Assembly (NCBI GenBank): GCA_010027825.1
Contig: RGUK01000072.1
Coordinates: forward strand, 1 to 7,089
Length of the DNA stretch: 7,089 nt
Direction of reading: 5' to 3'
DNA from: a bacterium
GTDB taxonomy: Bacteria; Dependentiae; Babeliae; Babeliales; RVW-14
Shown here: piece by piece, positions 1 to 5,909 of the stretch
Layout: every line of letters starts with the position of its first letter
How positions within the stretch are numbered: position 1 is the stretch's first letter
Notes under the pieces: generated by a model
The model's input: the letters and a program-made list of their open reading frames with translations, nothing else
What the model was told of the DNA's origin: nothing
Database searches by the model: none
Made by a program: the position numbers and the translations under genes

Positions 1-1
1 C

Positions 2-907
2 GGCGCAACCAACAGTGCCGAAATGCTGGATGCAGCGCTGACCCGCCCAGGTCGCTTTGACCGCATTGTACATGTACCCTTGCCAGACATGGCAAGCAGA
101 GCAGCTATTCTGCAAGTTCATGCTAGAAAAATCAAGTTTGATCCTGCTGTTAACCTGCATGAAATCGCACGCGGCACGCCGGGCTTTAGTGGTGCGGAAC
201 TTGCAAACCTCCTGAACGAGGCAGCTTTTTTTGCGGCAAGAGCCAATAGCAATGTCGTAACCAATGAGCACTTAGAAGAAGCAAAAGACAAAGCAAAGGT
301 TGGCTTGAAGCGCCCAACCCTTGAGCGAACGGTAGAAGAACGTCGCATGACAGCCTACCACGAAGCAGGACATGCGCTGCTACAAATACTGCAAAAAGAT
401 CATCCGCGTAACTTGCATAAAGTAACCATTCTGGCACGAGGAGAAAATCTCGGGGTAACGTGGGGGCAGCCAAAAGGTGATGAGACCGGGTTTACCAAAG
501 AACAGCTGATTGCACTCATGGTTGGGCACCTGGGTGGCTATTTGGCAGAACAGGTTATCTTTAACACAACCACCGAAGGGTGTTCCACGGACGTTGCAAG
601 GGTTAAGCAGCTGGCTTCAACCATGGTAACTCAATACGCCATGTCTGCGGGGCCGCTCTTCGATATCACGGCAGACCCAAATACCCTACAGGCAGAGCTT
701 ATCACCACCGCCTATAAAATCGGCAGAGAGCTGCTTGAAGCAAACCGCGATGCGCTTGACCGCGTTGTTGAGGCGCTGCTTGAACGTGAGACGTTAACGG
801 GCGATGAAGTGCGCTTGCTCGTGGGAGAGCCAAAGATGCCAACGAACCACCAGTCCCAGGAGCTTCCGGCACCAGGTGAAACAGGAGCAACGCTAACCAC
901 TGCTTAA
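2..907 (+). CDS. ftsH: ATP-dependent zinc metalloprotease FtsH, C-terminal part (5' end outside window)
   Basis: FtsH is a hexameric inner-membrane AAA+ protease that extracts and degrades membrane and short-lived cytosolic proteins. The reading frame is open from base 2, so the N-terminal membrane segments, Walker A and Walker B lie upstream of the window; 301 residues are visible. The fragment opens in the AAA second region of homology (GATNSAEMLDAAL), followed by the arginine-finger motif RPGRFDR (window residues 15-21). A lid domain follows (GFSGAELANLLNEAA). The M41 protease domain carries the zinc site HEAGH (residues 120-124, bases 359-373) and a third ligand Asp197 in STDV. The segment after MVTQYAMSAGPL is clearly shorter than in E. 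coli FtsH, where roughly 30 more residues precede the final helices. LAEQVIF replaces the usual LAEEII. The reading frame is intact and all zinc ligands are kept, so it is probably active. It ends just before a strong terminator, so ftsH is the last gene of its transcript. Confidence 0.97.
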   Translation, partial: GATNSAEMLDAALTRPGRFDRIVHVPLPDMASRAAILQVHARKIKFDPAVNLHEIARGTPGFSGAELANLLNEAAFFAARANSNVVTNEHLEEAKDKAKVGLKRPTLERTVEERRMTAYHEAGHALLQILQKDHPRNLHKVTILARGENLGVTWGQPKGDETGFTKEQLIALMVGHLGGYLAEQVIFNTTTEGCSTDVARVKQLASTMVTQYAMSAGPLFDITADPNTLQAELITTAYKIGRELLEANRDALDRVVEALLERETLTGDEVRLLVGEPKMPTNHQSQELPAPGETGATLTTA

Positions 908-919
908 AAAGCCATACAC

Positions 920-956
920 AAAAAGGGCCCTGTGATGTATCACAGGGCCCTTTTTT
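920..956 (+). terminator. Rho-independent terminator of ftsH
   Basis: A perfect 12-base-pair stem, GGGCCCTGTGAT (925-936) with ATCACAGGGCCC (939-950), follows the ftsH stop by 17 bases. It is flanked by five A (920-924) and six T (951-956), which lengthen the stem and supply the U tract. The A/T flanks would let it work in both directions, but no minus-strand gene ends here. Confidence 0.95.
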
Positions 957-974
957 CATAGAACAGCCTTTATT

Positions 975-1030
975 TGCAACCTTTGTTGCATCTAACCACA
1001 AAAACGGCTAGAGTTGGAAAATCACATAAT
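975..1030 (+). promoter_or_regulatory. Possible promoter/operator region for the ABC exporter leader
   Basis: A short inverted repeat, TGCAAC-cttt-GTTGCA (975-990), overlaps a weak -35-like TTGCAT (986-991). TAGAGT, four of six matches to the -10 consensus, lies 17 bases further on (1009-1014). A better -10-like hexamer, CATAAT (1025-1030), has no convincing -35 at the right distance. The arrangement would suit a repressor-controlled promoter starting the leader RNA, but all matches are weak and were judged by eye. Confidence 0.3.
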
Positions 1031-1055
1031 CATTCCTGCATGAAAGGTGCACGCA

Positions 1056-1091
1056 ATGAAAGTCTGCTCAAAGGTTCTTGTAACCCGATAA
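1056..1091 (+). CDS. Candidate leader peptide (11 codons) upstream of the ABC exporter
   Basis: ATG at 1056 is preceded at eight bases by GAAAGG (1042-1047), a plausible ribosome binding site. It opens the 11-residue frame MKVCSKVLVTR, ending with TAA at 1089-1091. A GTG at 1047 in the same frame would add three residues. The stop codon falls inside the 5' arm of the long stem-loop at 1086-1131, the geometry expected if a translating or stalled ribosome controls folding of the leader. A second frame, ATG 1040 to TGA 1121-1123 (27 residues), overlaps it but lacks a ribosome binding site. The evidence is positional only, and so short a frame can arise by chance. Confidence 0.3.
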   Translation: MKVCSKVLVTR

Positions 1092-1131
1092 GCTCAGCAG
1101 CCCGCACTGGGGCTCGCTTCTGAGCGTATCG
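1086..1131 (+). promoter_or_regulatory. Long stem-loop in the exporter leader RNA
   Basis: Three nested paired segments are visible: CGATA (1086-1090) with TATCG (1127-1131), GCTCAG (1092-1097) with CTGAGC (1120-1125), and AGCCC (1099-1103) with GGGCT (1110-1114) around a six-base loop. An A/G mismatch (1091/1126) separates the outer two. Together this is about 16 base pairs in 46 bases, much more than expected by chance. It matches no riboswitch or T-box signature that I recognise. Confidence 0.55.
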
Positions 1132-1143
1132 TCCCCACACGCC

Positions 1144-1157
1144 GCCGCGTAAGCGGC
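1144..1157 (+). promoter_or_regulatory. GTAA tetraloop hairpin in the exporter leader
   Basis: GCCGC (1144-1148) and GCGGC (1153-1157) enclose GTAA, a GNRA-type tetraloop, which is a very stable small RNA hairpin. It lies between the long stem-loop and the terminator-like hairpin and is therefore probably part of the same structured leader. Confidence 0.5.
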
Positions 1158-1160
1158 ATC

Positions 1161-1199
1161 TGGTGGCTTTTCAGCCACTACTTTTATTTTTACTATTTT
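1161..1199 (+). terminator. Terminator-like hairpin (candidate attenuator) before the ABC exporter
   Basis: TGGTGGCT (1161-1168) pairs with AGCCACTA (1173-1180) through eight pairs, including one G-U, around a TTTC loop. A T-rich stretch, CTTTTATTTTTACTATTTT, follows. It lies 25 bases before the exporter ribosome binding site and well downstream of the ftsH terminator, with no large gene between. It therefore either ends a short leader or small RNA or acts as an attenuator. The T tract is interrupted by A and C, so termination may be partial. Confidence 0.5.
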
Positions 1200-1223
1200 C
1201 AATTTCCTCACGAAGGATCATTC

Positions 1224-1970
1224 ATGAGTACCCTTCTGTCCCTGCACGGGATAACTAAGGCGTATGGCACCGGTCCACAAGCACGCATGGCGCTCAAGGG
1301 CGTCTCGCTAGACATTAAGCGCGGCGAGATTGTCAGTTTGCTCGGTGTGAACGGGGCAGGTAAAACCACCCTGTCCTCCATCATCGCTACGCTGATTCCG
1401 GCAAGCAGCGGCACACTAACCATTGACGGCAAAAGCATTTACGATGATGTCATTGCCTACCGCCGTATGATTGGTTTCTGCCCGCAAAAGCCGAATGTCA
1501 ACCCGCTCCTCACCATCAAGCAAAACCTGCTCTTTGCCGGCCGCTTTTATGGACTGAGTGCGGCAGACACCCAGGAGCGCGTAGCTCAGCTGATGCAGCG
1601 CTTTCAGCTGGATGCCTATGCCGACAATACTATTGATACACTTTCAGGCGGCTACAAGCAGCGCTTTTTGATCGCACGCGCTTTAATCCATCGTCCCAAG
1701 CTAGTGCTATTTGATGAGCCAACCGTGGCACTGGACCCGCATGTGCGGCACGAAGTGTGGGCGCTGATCAAAGAGCTTAAAGCTGAAGGCGTTACAGTCC
1801 TGCTGACCACGCACTATCTGGATGAAGCCGAGGCATTATCCGACCGCGTATGCATTTTGGATGAAGGCGTTGTCAGATTGATCGACACACCGGCTAATCT
1901 GAAGGATGCACACCAAAAGGCGCGTCTGGAGGATGTGTTTATTAAATTAATCAACGAAAAAGATGCGTAA
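1224..1970 (+). CDS. ABC-2 type exporter, ATP-binding protein (DRA/NodI/YadG-like)
   Basis: This is the ATP-hydrolysing subunit of an export ABC transporter; it would act as a dimer on the cytoplasmic face of the membrane together with the next gene product. Of 248 residues, the visible motifs are Walker A GVNGAGKTT (41-49), Q-loop Gln88 in CPQKP, signature LSGGYKQR (140-147), Walker B LVLFDEP (160-166) and H-loop His197 in TTHYLDEAEAL. The C-terminal LEDVFIKL is typical of the ABC-2 drug/polysaccharide/NodI group. The best resemblance I recall is E. coli YadG, with a similar NPLLTIKQNLLFAGRFYGL region. The start is set by GAAGGA (1212-1217), six bases before the ATG. The substrate cannot be read from the sequence: drugs, lipids and glycans are all possible. 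Expression may be governed by the structured leader upstream. Confidence 0.95.
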   Translation: MSTLLSLHGITKAYGTGPQARMALKGVSLDIKRGEIVSLLGVNGAGKTTLSSIIATLIPASSGTLTIDGKSIYDDVIAYRRMIGFCPQKPNVNPLLTIKQNLLFAGRFYGLSAADTQERVAQLMQRFQLDAYADNTIDTLSGGYKQRFLIARALIHRPKLVLFDEPTVALDPHVRHEVWALIKELKAEGVTVLLTTHYLDEAEALSDRVCILDEGVVRLIDTPANLKDAHQKARLEDVFIKLINEKDA

Positions 1971-1977
1971 GGAACCT

Positions 1978-2772
1978 ATGTTTATTAGATCACTTATTTC
2001 ATCGCTGCCCGTCCTGGGGCACATGTTGCGAGTAGACATACTCACTTTCATCCCAACCATCAAAGACCGGTTGATTGACCTGTTTATTTACGCCTCAATT
2101 TCAGTGGTGGTTATGGGTTATCTACTCACCGGTTTTGGTATGCGTGAGGATTTTGGTATGTTCACGGCGTCTACCCTTGCGGTGGTGAGCTGCATATTTG
2201 AAGTCTTTCCGCGTGCTATTGGTATCATCATGGATTTGCTGGGCAACAAGGTGATTACGTATGATGTTACCTTGCCACTACCATCCTGGCTGGCAATCGC
2301 GCGCATCGGCATTGCGGACAGCATGAAAGCCTTTTTCCAGGGATGCTTTGCGCTGCCCTTTGGCCTGCTATTCGTCTTCCACCAGTTCAACCCGGCCCAG
2401 TTCAGCTTTGTGTATTTCATCTTGATGCTGGCAGTAAGCGCGCTGTTTTTTGGTTTTTTTGGGCTGTTTTTAGCAAGCCTTGCAACCGAAGTACATAAAC
2501 TGGATTCGATGTGGATGCGCGTTATATTTCCCATGCTGTTCTTGGGCGGCATGCAGTTCAGTTGGCAAATACTCTACGCCAAATCACCCCTATGCGCCTA
2601 CCTAGCCCTTGCCAACCCATTTCTGTACGCTATGGAAGGCATGCGAGCAGCAGTGCTGGGGCAAGCTGGCAGTTTACCCTTCTGGTACTGCTTTGTTGCG
2701 ATGCTGATCTCCGCCCTCCTCTGCGGTTGGATCGGTGTGCAGCGCATGATGCGGCGCTTGGACTGCGTGTAG
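1978..2772 (+). CDS. ABC-2 type exporter, permease protein
   Basis: This is the membrane subunit of the exporter encoded with the preceding ATPase. The 264-residue protein shows about six hydrophobic segments (roughly 33-53, 60-85, 106-134, 141-169, 181-200 and 236-254) and the ABC-2 pattern of a conserved loop (ANPFLYAMEGMRAAVLG, near 212-228) before the last helix, as in NodJ/YadH-type permeases. I chose ATG 1978 because TAAGGAA (1968-1974), which includes the ATPase stop codon, sits just before it. An in-frame ATG at 1963 would overlap the ATPase by eight bases but has no good ribosome binding site. Coupling to the ATPase is therefore tight. The last 99 bases overlap the 3' end of the glycosyltransferase gene on the other strand. 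The two genes could serve a common surface-glycan pathway, but opposite orientation makes that weak. Confidence 0.92.
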   Translation: MFIRSLISSLPVLGHMLRVDILTFIPTIKDRLIDLFIYASISVVVMGYLLTGFGMREDFGMFTASTLAVVSCIFEVFPRAIGIIMDLLGNKVITYDVTLPLPSWLAIARIGIADSMKAFFQGCFALPFGLLFVFHQFNPAQFSFVYFILMLAVSALFFGFFGLFLASLATEVHKLDSMWMRVIFPMLFLGGMQFSWQILYAKSPLCAYLALANPFLYAMEGMRAAVLGQAGSLPFWYCFVAMLISALLCGWIGVQRMMRRLDCV

Positions 2773-3906
2773 CAGGCTAGCATAAAACTGCTTGGTCGAT
2801 GCGCGTGCAAAACGCTGGAGAACAACGTGCTGCAAGGCGCTTCCCAGTTGCTCACGCAAAAGCGCATCACCAAGCAGCCTGATAACAGCATGCGCAAACC
2901 CACGCGGATCGCGAGAATCAACCACAAGCGCCGTATGCTCATGCTTAGCAAAAACAGTAGTTCCCGTGCCCCGCGTTGCTATCAGGGGCTTGCTCAAGAG
3001 CCCTGCTTCCATAGCAGCCAGCCCAAACGGTTCACTCAGGCTTGGATTAATCACTACGTCGCTGTGATAAAGCAGTGGACGAACATCGTCAAGATGCCCT
3101 GCAAAGAAAATATGGTCCTCAAACCCTTCCTCTCTGATCATTTTTTCATAGCGCTCTCGCAGAGCCCCTTCGCCGGCAAGCACCACACAAATCGGGAACC
3201 CCTTTTCTTTTACCAATATTTTTAAGGCATCAAACACCACGGGGTGATTTTTATGGGGCGTAAACGAGGCCACCACTGCGCACACAAAACACCCTGCAAG
3301 GGTTCTGCCGATTAAGCGCTCAAAATAGGCAGCACGACTTTGCGTAGGCACAAAGTCCTGATACGGTCTTTCGTCAAAGCATGGCTGGCAAAAATAAAGT
3401 CGATCCGCCTTTGCAGGCAACTTGGCAAGCAAGTTGGCATAGGTTAGGTAGTTCACACACACCACCTCATCAGCATCCGCTGTCGCGGCTAGCCAGGGAG
3501 GGGAATCAAAGTGCACGGTGTAGAAACAGGGGGCAGGAATAACCGCGCGCACCTGAGCGGCAGCTTGCACATCATAGTAGGTGTTTGCAAACACCCATCG
3601 CACTGCACCCGGATAAGTCGCCGCAACGGTCCGTATGGCATCTGCCACCTCAGCTGGGTAGTAACTTTTAGTGCCGACAAAGGGGATATTTCTGCTACGG
3701 GCGTAGCACTGCGCATCCACATCAGCCTCCTGTGCCACCAGCACGGGCGTCAGGCCTAGCTCTGCCAAAATATCGCAGCTTGCAAGGGCATGCACACGCA
3801 CCCCATTTTTCTTTGCAGAAGCCATAAGCACAATGGCCACATCACCCCCTGCCAGCATCTGCCAGCAGGTCAGCGCCCAGCATAGCACGAGCATCAACTG
3901 CTTCAT
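2674..3906 (-). CDS. GT4-like (GT-B fold) glycosyltransferase with hydrophobic N-terminal leader
   Basis: The protein should transfer a sugar from a nucleotide-sugar donor to an unknown acceptor, for example in surface glycan or glycolipid synthesis. Of 410 residues, the N-terminal Rossmann domain begins at about 22 with VAIVLMASAKKNGVRVHAL, the usual acceptor-domain opening. The donor half has VVASFTPHKNHP (211-222) and LAGEGALRERY, then the GT4 retaining E-x7-E motif EPFGLAAME (Glu292, Glu300) followed by GLLSKPLIATRGTG. In front of the first strand sit about 20 extra hydrophobic residues (MKQLMLVLCWALTCWQ...), which look like a signal peptide or membrane anchor and are unusual for this family. 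The start is well supported by AAGGAAGGG just upstream of the ATG on the minus strand. Residues 379-410 lie beyond the core fold and are encoded antisense to the permease 3' end. A Met17 start would remove the leader. Confidence 0.9.
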   Translation of the reverse strand: MKQLMLVLCWALTCWQMLAGGDVAIVLMASAKKNGVRVHALASCDILAELGLTPVLVAQEADVDAQCYARSRNIPFVGTKSYYPAEVADAIRTVAATYPGAVRWVFANTYYDVQAAAQVRAVIPAPCFYTVHFDSPPWLAATADADEVVCVNYLTYANLLAKLPAKADRLYFCQPCFDERPYQDFVPTQSRAAYFERLIGRTLAGCFVCAVVASFTPHKNHPVVFDALKILVKEKGFPICVVLAGEGALRERYEKMIREEGFEDHIFFAGHLDDVRPLLYHSDVVINPSLSEPFGLAAMEAGLLSKPLIATRGTGTTVFAKHEHTALVVDSRDPRGFAHAVIRLLGDALLREQLGSALQHVVLQRFARASTKQFYASLLHAVQAPHHALHTDPTAEEGGDQHRNKAVPEG

Positions 3907-3950
3907 GCCCTTCCTTCACAGATAGAAGACCGTGTGATACCCTCTTGAGC
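3907..3950. promoter_or_regulatory. Short divergent intergenic region
   Basis: Only 44 bases separate the glycosyltransferase start (minus strand) from the ATG of the phosphatase (plus strand), so promoters for both directions must overlap here or reach into the genes. A -35-like TTCACA (3915-3920) facing the phosphatase is followed only by poor -10 candidates (GATACC at 3936-3941 or TACCCT at 3938-3943). If used, it would give a very short or absent leader. On the minus strand the region contains the good ribosome binding site of the glycosyltransferase. Shared control of the two units is possible. Confidence 0.3.
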
Positions 3951-4610
3951 ATGGAAACCATAAAGAAAAATATCAAAGCCATTATCTTCGACATGGATGG
4001 GACCATTATCAAGCATACGAACGCCGATATTTCGCAAGAAGCAGTCAAAAAGTTCGTGCATTCACTTGCTGGCCATTCCCAATTTAGTGTGGCACGGCAT
4101 TTATATGATTATCTTAAAGGTACATGGCGCAAAGAAGACATCCAAGAAAAACGGCTTGCGTGTGTGCGTGAAGCGCTGGCAAACCAAACAAGCACCTTGT
4201 ACATTGAAGGCTTTGAAGATTTCCACCGTCAGCTGCGTGAGCACCAGATGCCCAGTTGCATCGCCACAAATGCTACGATTGAGGGCTTAATGCACTACGC
4301 AGACAAAATGGGCTTTCACGATATTTTTGGCAAACACTTGTACAGCATTTCCCACGTCAACCTAGTTGCCAAGCCTGATCCTGCTGTCTTTTTGCACGCT
4401 GCGCAGCAGCTTGGCGTTGACCCAAGCGAGTGCGTGGTATTTGAAGATTCAAATGCTGGCTTTCAGGCAGCAAAAGCAGCTGGGATGAAATGCATCGCCA
4501 TTAAAAATGACATCAACGGTGAGCATCTACACCAGGTGCACGGCGTCATCGACGATTACCGCCAGGCGCTGGATGCATTACGAACCTTATCTGGACTACA
4601 CCGTGACTGA
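3951..4610 (+). CDS. HAD-superfamily phosphatase (beta-phosphoglucomutase/phosphoglycolate phosphatase-like)
   Basis: This is a cytosolic haloacid-dehalogenase-type hydrolase of 219 residues, the usual size for the subgroup with an alpha-helical cap after motif I. Motif I is FDMDGT (Asp14 nucleophile, Asp16 acid/base), motif II is Thr106 in IATNAT, motif III is Lys141 in AKPDP, and motif IV is FEDSNAG (Glu165, Asp166 for Mg2+). The set is complete, so it should be active. The VVFEDSNAGFQAAKAAGM stretch is typical of sugar-phosphate phosphatases and beta-phosphoglucomutases, but the exact substrate cannot be named. I chose ATG 3951; an in-frame TTG lies six bases earlier, and no clear ribosome binding site precedes either, so a leaderless or very short leader message is possible. 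It is the first of four overlapping genes; the next begins inside it. Confidence 0.93.
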   Translation: METIKKNIKAIIFDMDGTIIKHTNADISQEAVKKFVHSLAGHSQFSVARHLYDYLKGTWRKEDIQEKRLACVREALANQTSTLYIEGFEDFHRQLREHQMPSCIATNATIEGLMHYADKMGFHDIFGKHLYSISHVNLVAKPDPAVFLHAAQQLGVDPSECVVFEDSNAGFQAAKAAGMKCIAIKNDINGEHLHQVHGVIDDYRQALDALRTLSGLHRD

Positions 4611-5481
4611 GCCCATAGAACGCTTCGTATACCTAAAAAATGGCTACAAACTATGGACGCGACGCTCGGGAACGGGCGGCATACCGGTCTTACTGGTGCA
4701 TGGCGGACCTGGCGGCACCAGCACCATGCTCAAACCAGTTGAAATTTTCTTCCAAAGCCAGGGCCTAGACACAATTGTATACCACCAGCTCGATTCACTG
4801 CACTCTGATCGTCCTAACGATGCGCGTTTATGGACCATTGAGCAGTTCACCCAGCACTTGGAAGAAGTGTGTGACGCACTTAACCTTCAGCAGTTCTATC
4901 TTTTTTGCTACTCCTGGGGTGTTGTGCTGGGCATTGAGTATGCTTTACGTCATCCAGCGCGCTTGCGGGGATTAGTCCTCTCTAATTTCACTGCTAGTGC
5001 AGCGTCCTTCCAAGCATATTTTCAGGAGTTGCGGTGCAGCCTTAAACCGGAGAGTCAGCGCATGCTAGCAGCACTTGAGGCTGAGGAAGACTTTGATAAT
5101 CCTGTTTGGGGTACAATCATACGGGAAGATTTTATACCGAAACATTTTTGCCGCCTATCCCCTTTACCCGCAACATTCAACAGTTTTCTGGGCGAACTGA
5201 ACTGGCATGTGTGCCAGCATTTCTTTGGCAAAAATGACTTTGTAGTCCAGGGCGCTTTCGCTGGCTGGGACCGTTGGACAGACCTGCCACGCGTCCTTGT
5301 TCCGACACTTGTAATAAGCGGCCAATACGACCAGAGTAGCCCTGCCGACACGATGCGCATGGCAAAACTTCTACCGCGAGGCATCGGCCATATCGTGCCT
5401 GACGCCAGTCACGTGCCATTCTATGAACAACCTGCTGATTATTGTGCCACCCTGAAGCGGTTTTTGGAGACTACTCAATGA
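4573..5481 (+). CDS. Alpha/beta hydrolase, proline iminopeptidase (S33)-like
   Basis: The closest family I recognise is prolyl aminopeptidase (S33), which removes N-terminal proline or small residues from peptides. With the start at ATG 4573, the 302 residues match the family length. Visible features are the oxyanion-hole HGGPGG (43-48), the phrase SDRPNDARLWTIEQF (78-92), nucleophile Ser114 in CYSWG, EYALRHPARLRGLVLSN, then Asp253 in SGQYDQ and His280 in DASHVPF, giving a full catalytic triad. Two usual glycines differ: the elbow reads C-x-S-x-G instead of G-x-S-x-G, and the family's DQxGxGxS reads HQLDSLHS. Substrate preference may therefore have shifted. The frame is open further upstream, to a Met codon at 4507, but the ATG at 4573 fits family length and has AGGCG nearby. 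It overlaps the phosphatase gene by 38 bases and ends in an ATGA overlap with the Nudix gene. A non-peptidase hydrolase is the main alternative. Confidence 0.88.
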   Translation: MHYEPYLDYTVTEPIERFVYLKNGYKLWTRRSGTGGIPVLLVHGGPGGTSTMLKPVEIFFQSQGLDTIVYHQLDSLHSDRPNDARLWTIEQFTQHLEEVCDALNLQQFYLFCYSWGVVLGIEYALRHPARLRGLVLSNFTASAASFQAYFQELRCSLKPESQRMLAALEAEEDFDNPVWGTIIREDFIPKHFCRLSPLPATFNSFLGELNWHVCQHFFGKNDFVVQGAFAGWDRWTDLPRVLVPTLVISGQYDQSSPADTMRMAKLLPRGIGHIVPDASHVPFYEQPADYCATLKRFLETTQ

Positions 5482-5909
5482 ACATTGAACACCGCGCTTT
5501 TGTCTTGCTCCAACAACACAACCAGCTCCTCCTGCTGCGCGATGCGCAGCACCCATCCCACCTCAAGTTGCCGGGGGGCCATGTTGAACAAGGAGAAAGC
5601 TTTTTGCAGGCAGCATTGCGCGAAGTAGAAGAAGAAGTGGCCATTGAGCTTGCCGCTTCTGCGCTTACTCCCCTCCATCTGGTAGAGTTCAGCTGGGAGG
5701 GCAAACAGTACACTTCGATGCTCTTTCTTGCTACCGCATGGGAAGGCAACCCAGTCAACGTCCTGCCAGGCGAGCACAGCGAACTGCTGTGGGTTGATGC
5801 CACCAACCTGCCAACAGCGGGCCTATTCCCGCCCACGCGTCAGGCAATGGTGTTAGGGCTGCAGGGCACATTCTACAGTGAATGGCGCAAAGATCGTGGT
5901 AACGGTTAA
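5478..5909 (+). CDS. Nudix hydrolase (MutT-like)
   Basis: Nudix enzymes hydrolyse nucleoside diphosphates linked to another group, for example oxidised or surplus nucleotides, using Mg2+. The protein has 143 residues, a typical compact single-domain size. The Nudix box is at residues 34-56: Gly34, Glu40, Arg48-Glu49-Val50 and Glu52-Glu53 all fit G-x5-E-x7-REU-x-EE-x-GU. The last glycine is Ala55, a tolerated change. The opening HRAFVLLQQHNQLLLLRD and LKLPGGHVEQGES are standard. ATG 5478 is preceded at eight bases by GGAGA (5466-5470) and overlaps the hydrolase stop as ATGA, so translation is coupled. A TTG further upstream in the same frame is not needed. Glu-rich REVEEEV supports metal binding; the specific nucleotide cannot be inferred. 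The next gene begins inside its 3' end. Confidence 0.93.
   Translation: MNIEHRAFVLLQQHNQLLLLRDAQHPSHLKLPGGHVEQGESFLQAALREVEEEVAIELAASALTPLHLVEFSWEGKQYTSMLFLATAWEGNPVNVLPGEHSELLWVDATNLPTAGLFPPTRQAMVLGLQGTFYSEWRKDRGNG

Noticed and set aside
702..1001. Minus-strand open frame crossing the ftsH terminator
   Set aside because: It runs through the perfect terminator hairpin and into the conserved FtsH C-terminus; no family resemblance.
1070..1090. tRNA-like T-arm (GGTTCTTGTAACC)
   Set aside because: The segment does not match the GGTTCRANNCC T-loop, and no acceptor or anticodon arms surround it.
2118..2552. Open frame of 144 codons on the minus strand
   Set aside because: It is antisense to the permease; the low-complexity Lys/Ser composition is a shadow of hydrophobic codons on the other strand.
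2827..3225. Open frame of 132 codons on the plus strand
   Set aside because: It lies antisense within the well-supported glycosyltransferase gene, has no recognisable motif and no good ribosome binding site.
5471..5836. Open frame of 121 codons on the minus strand
   Set aside because: It is antisense to the Nudix gene, whose catalytic box is clearly encoded on the plus strand.
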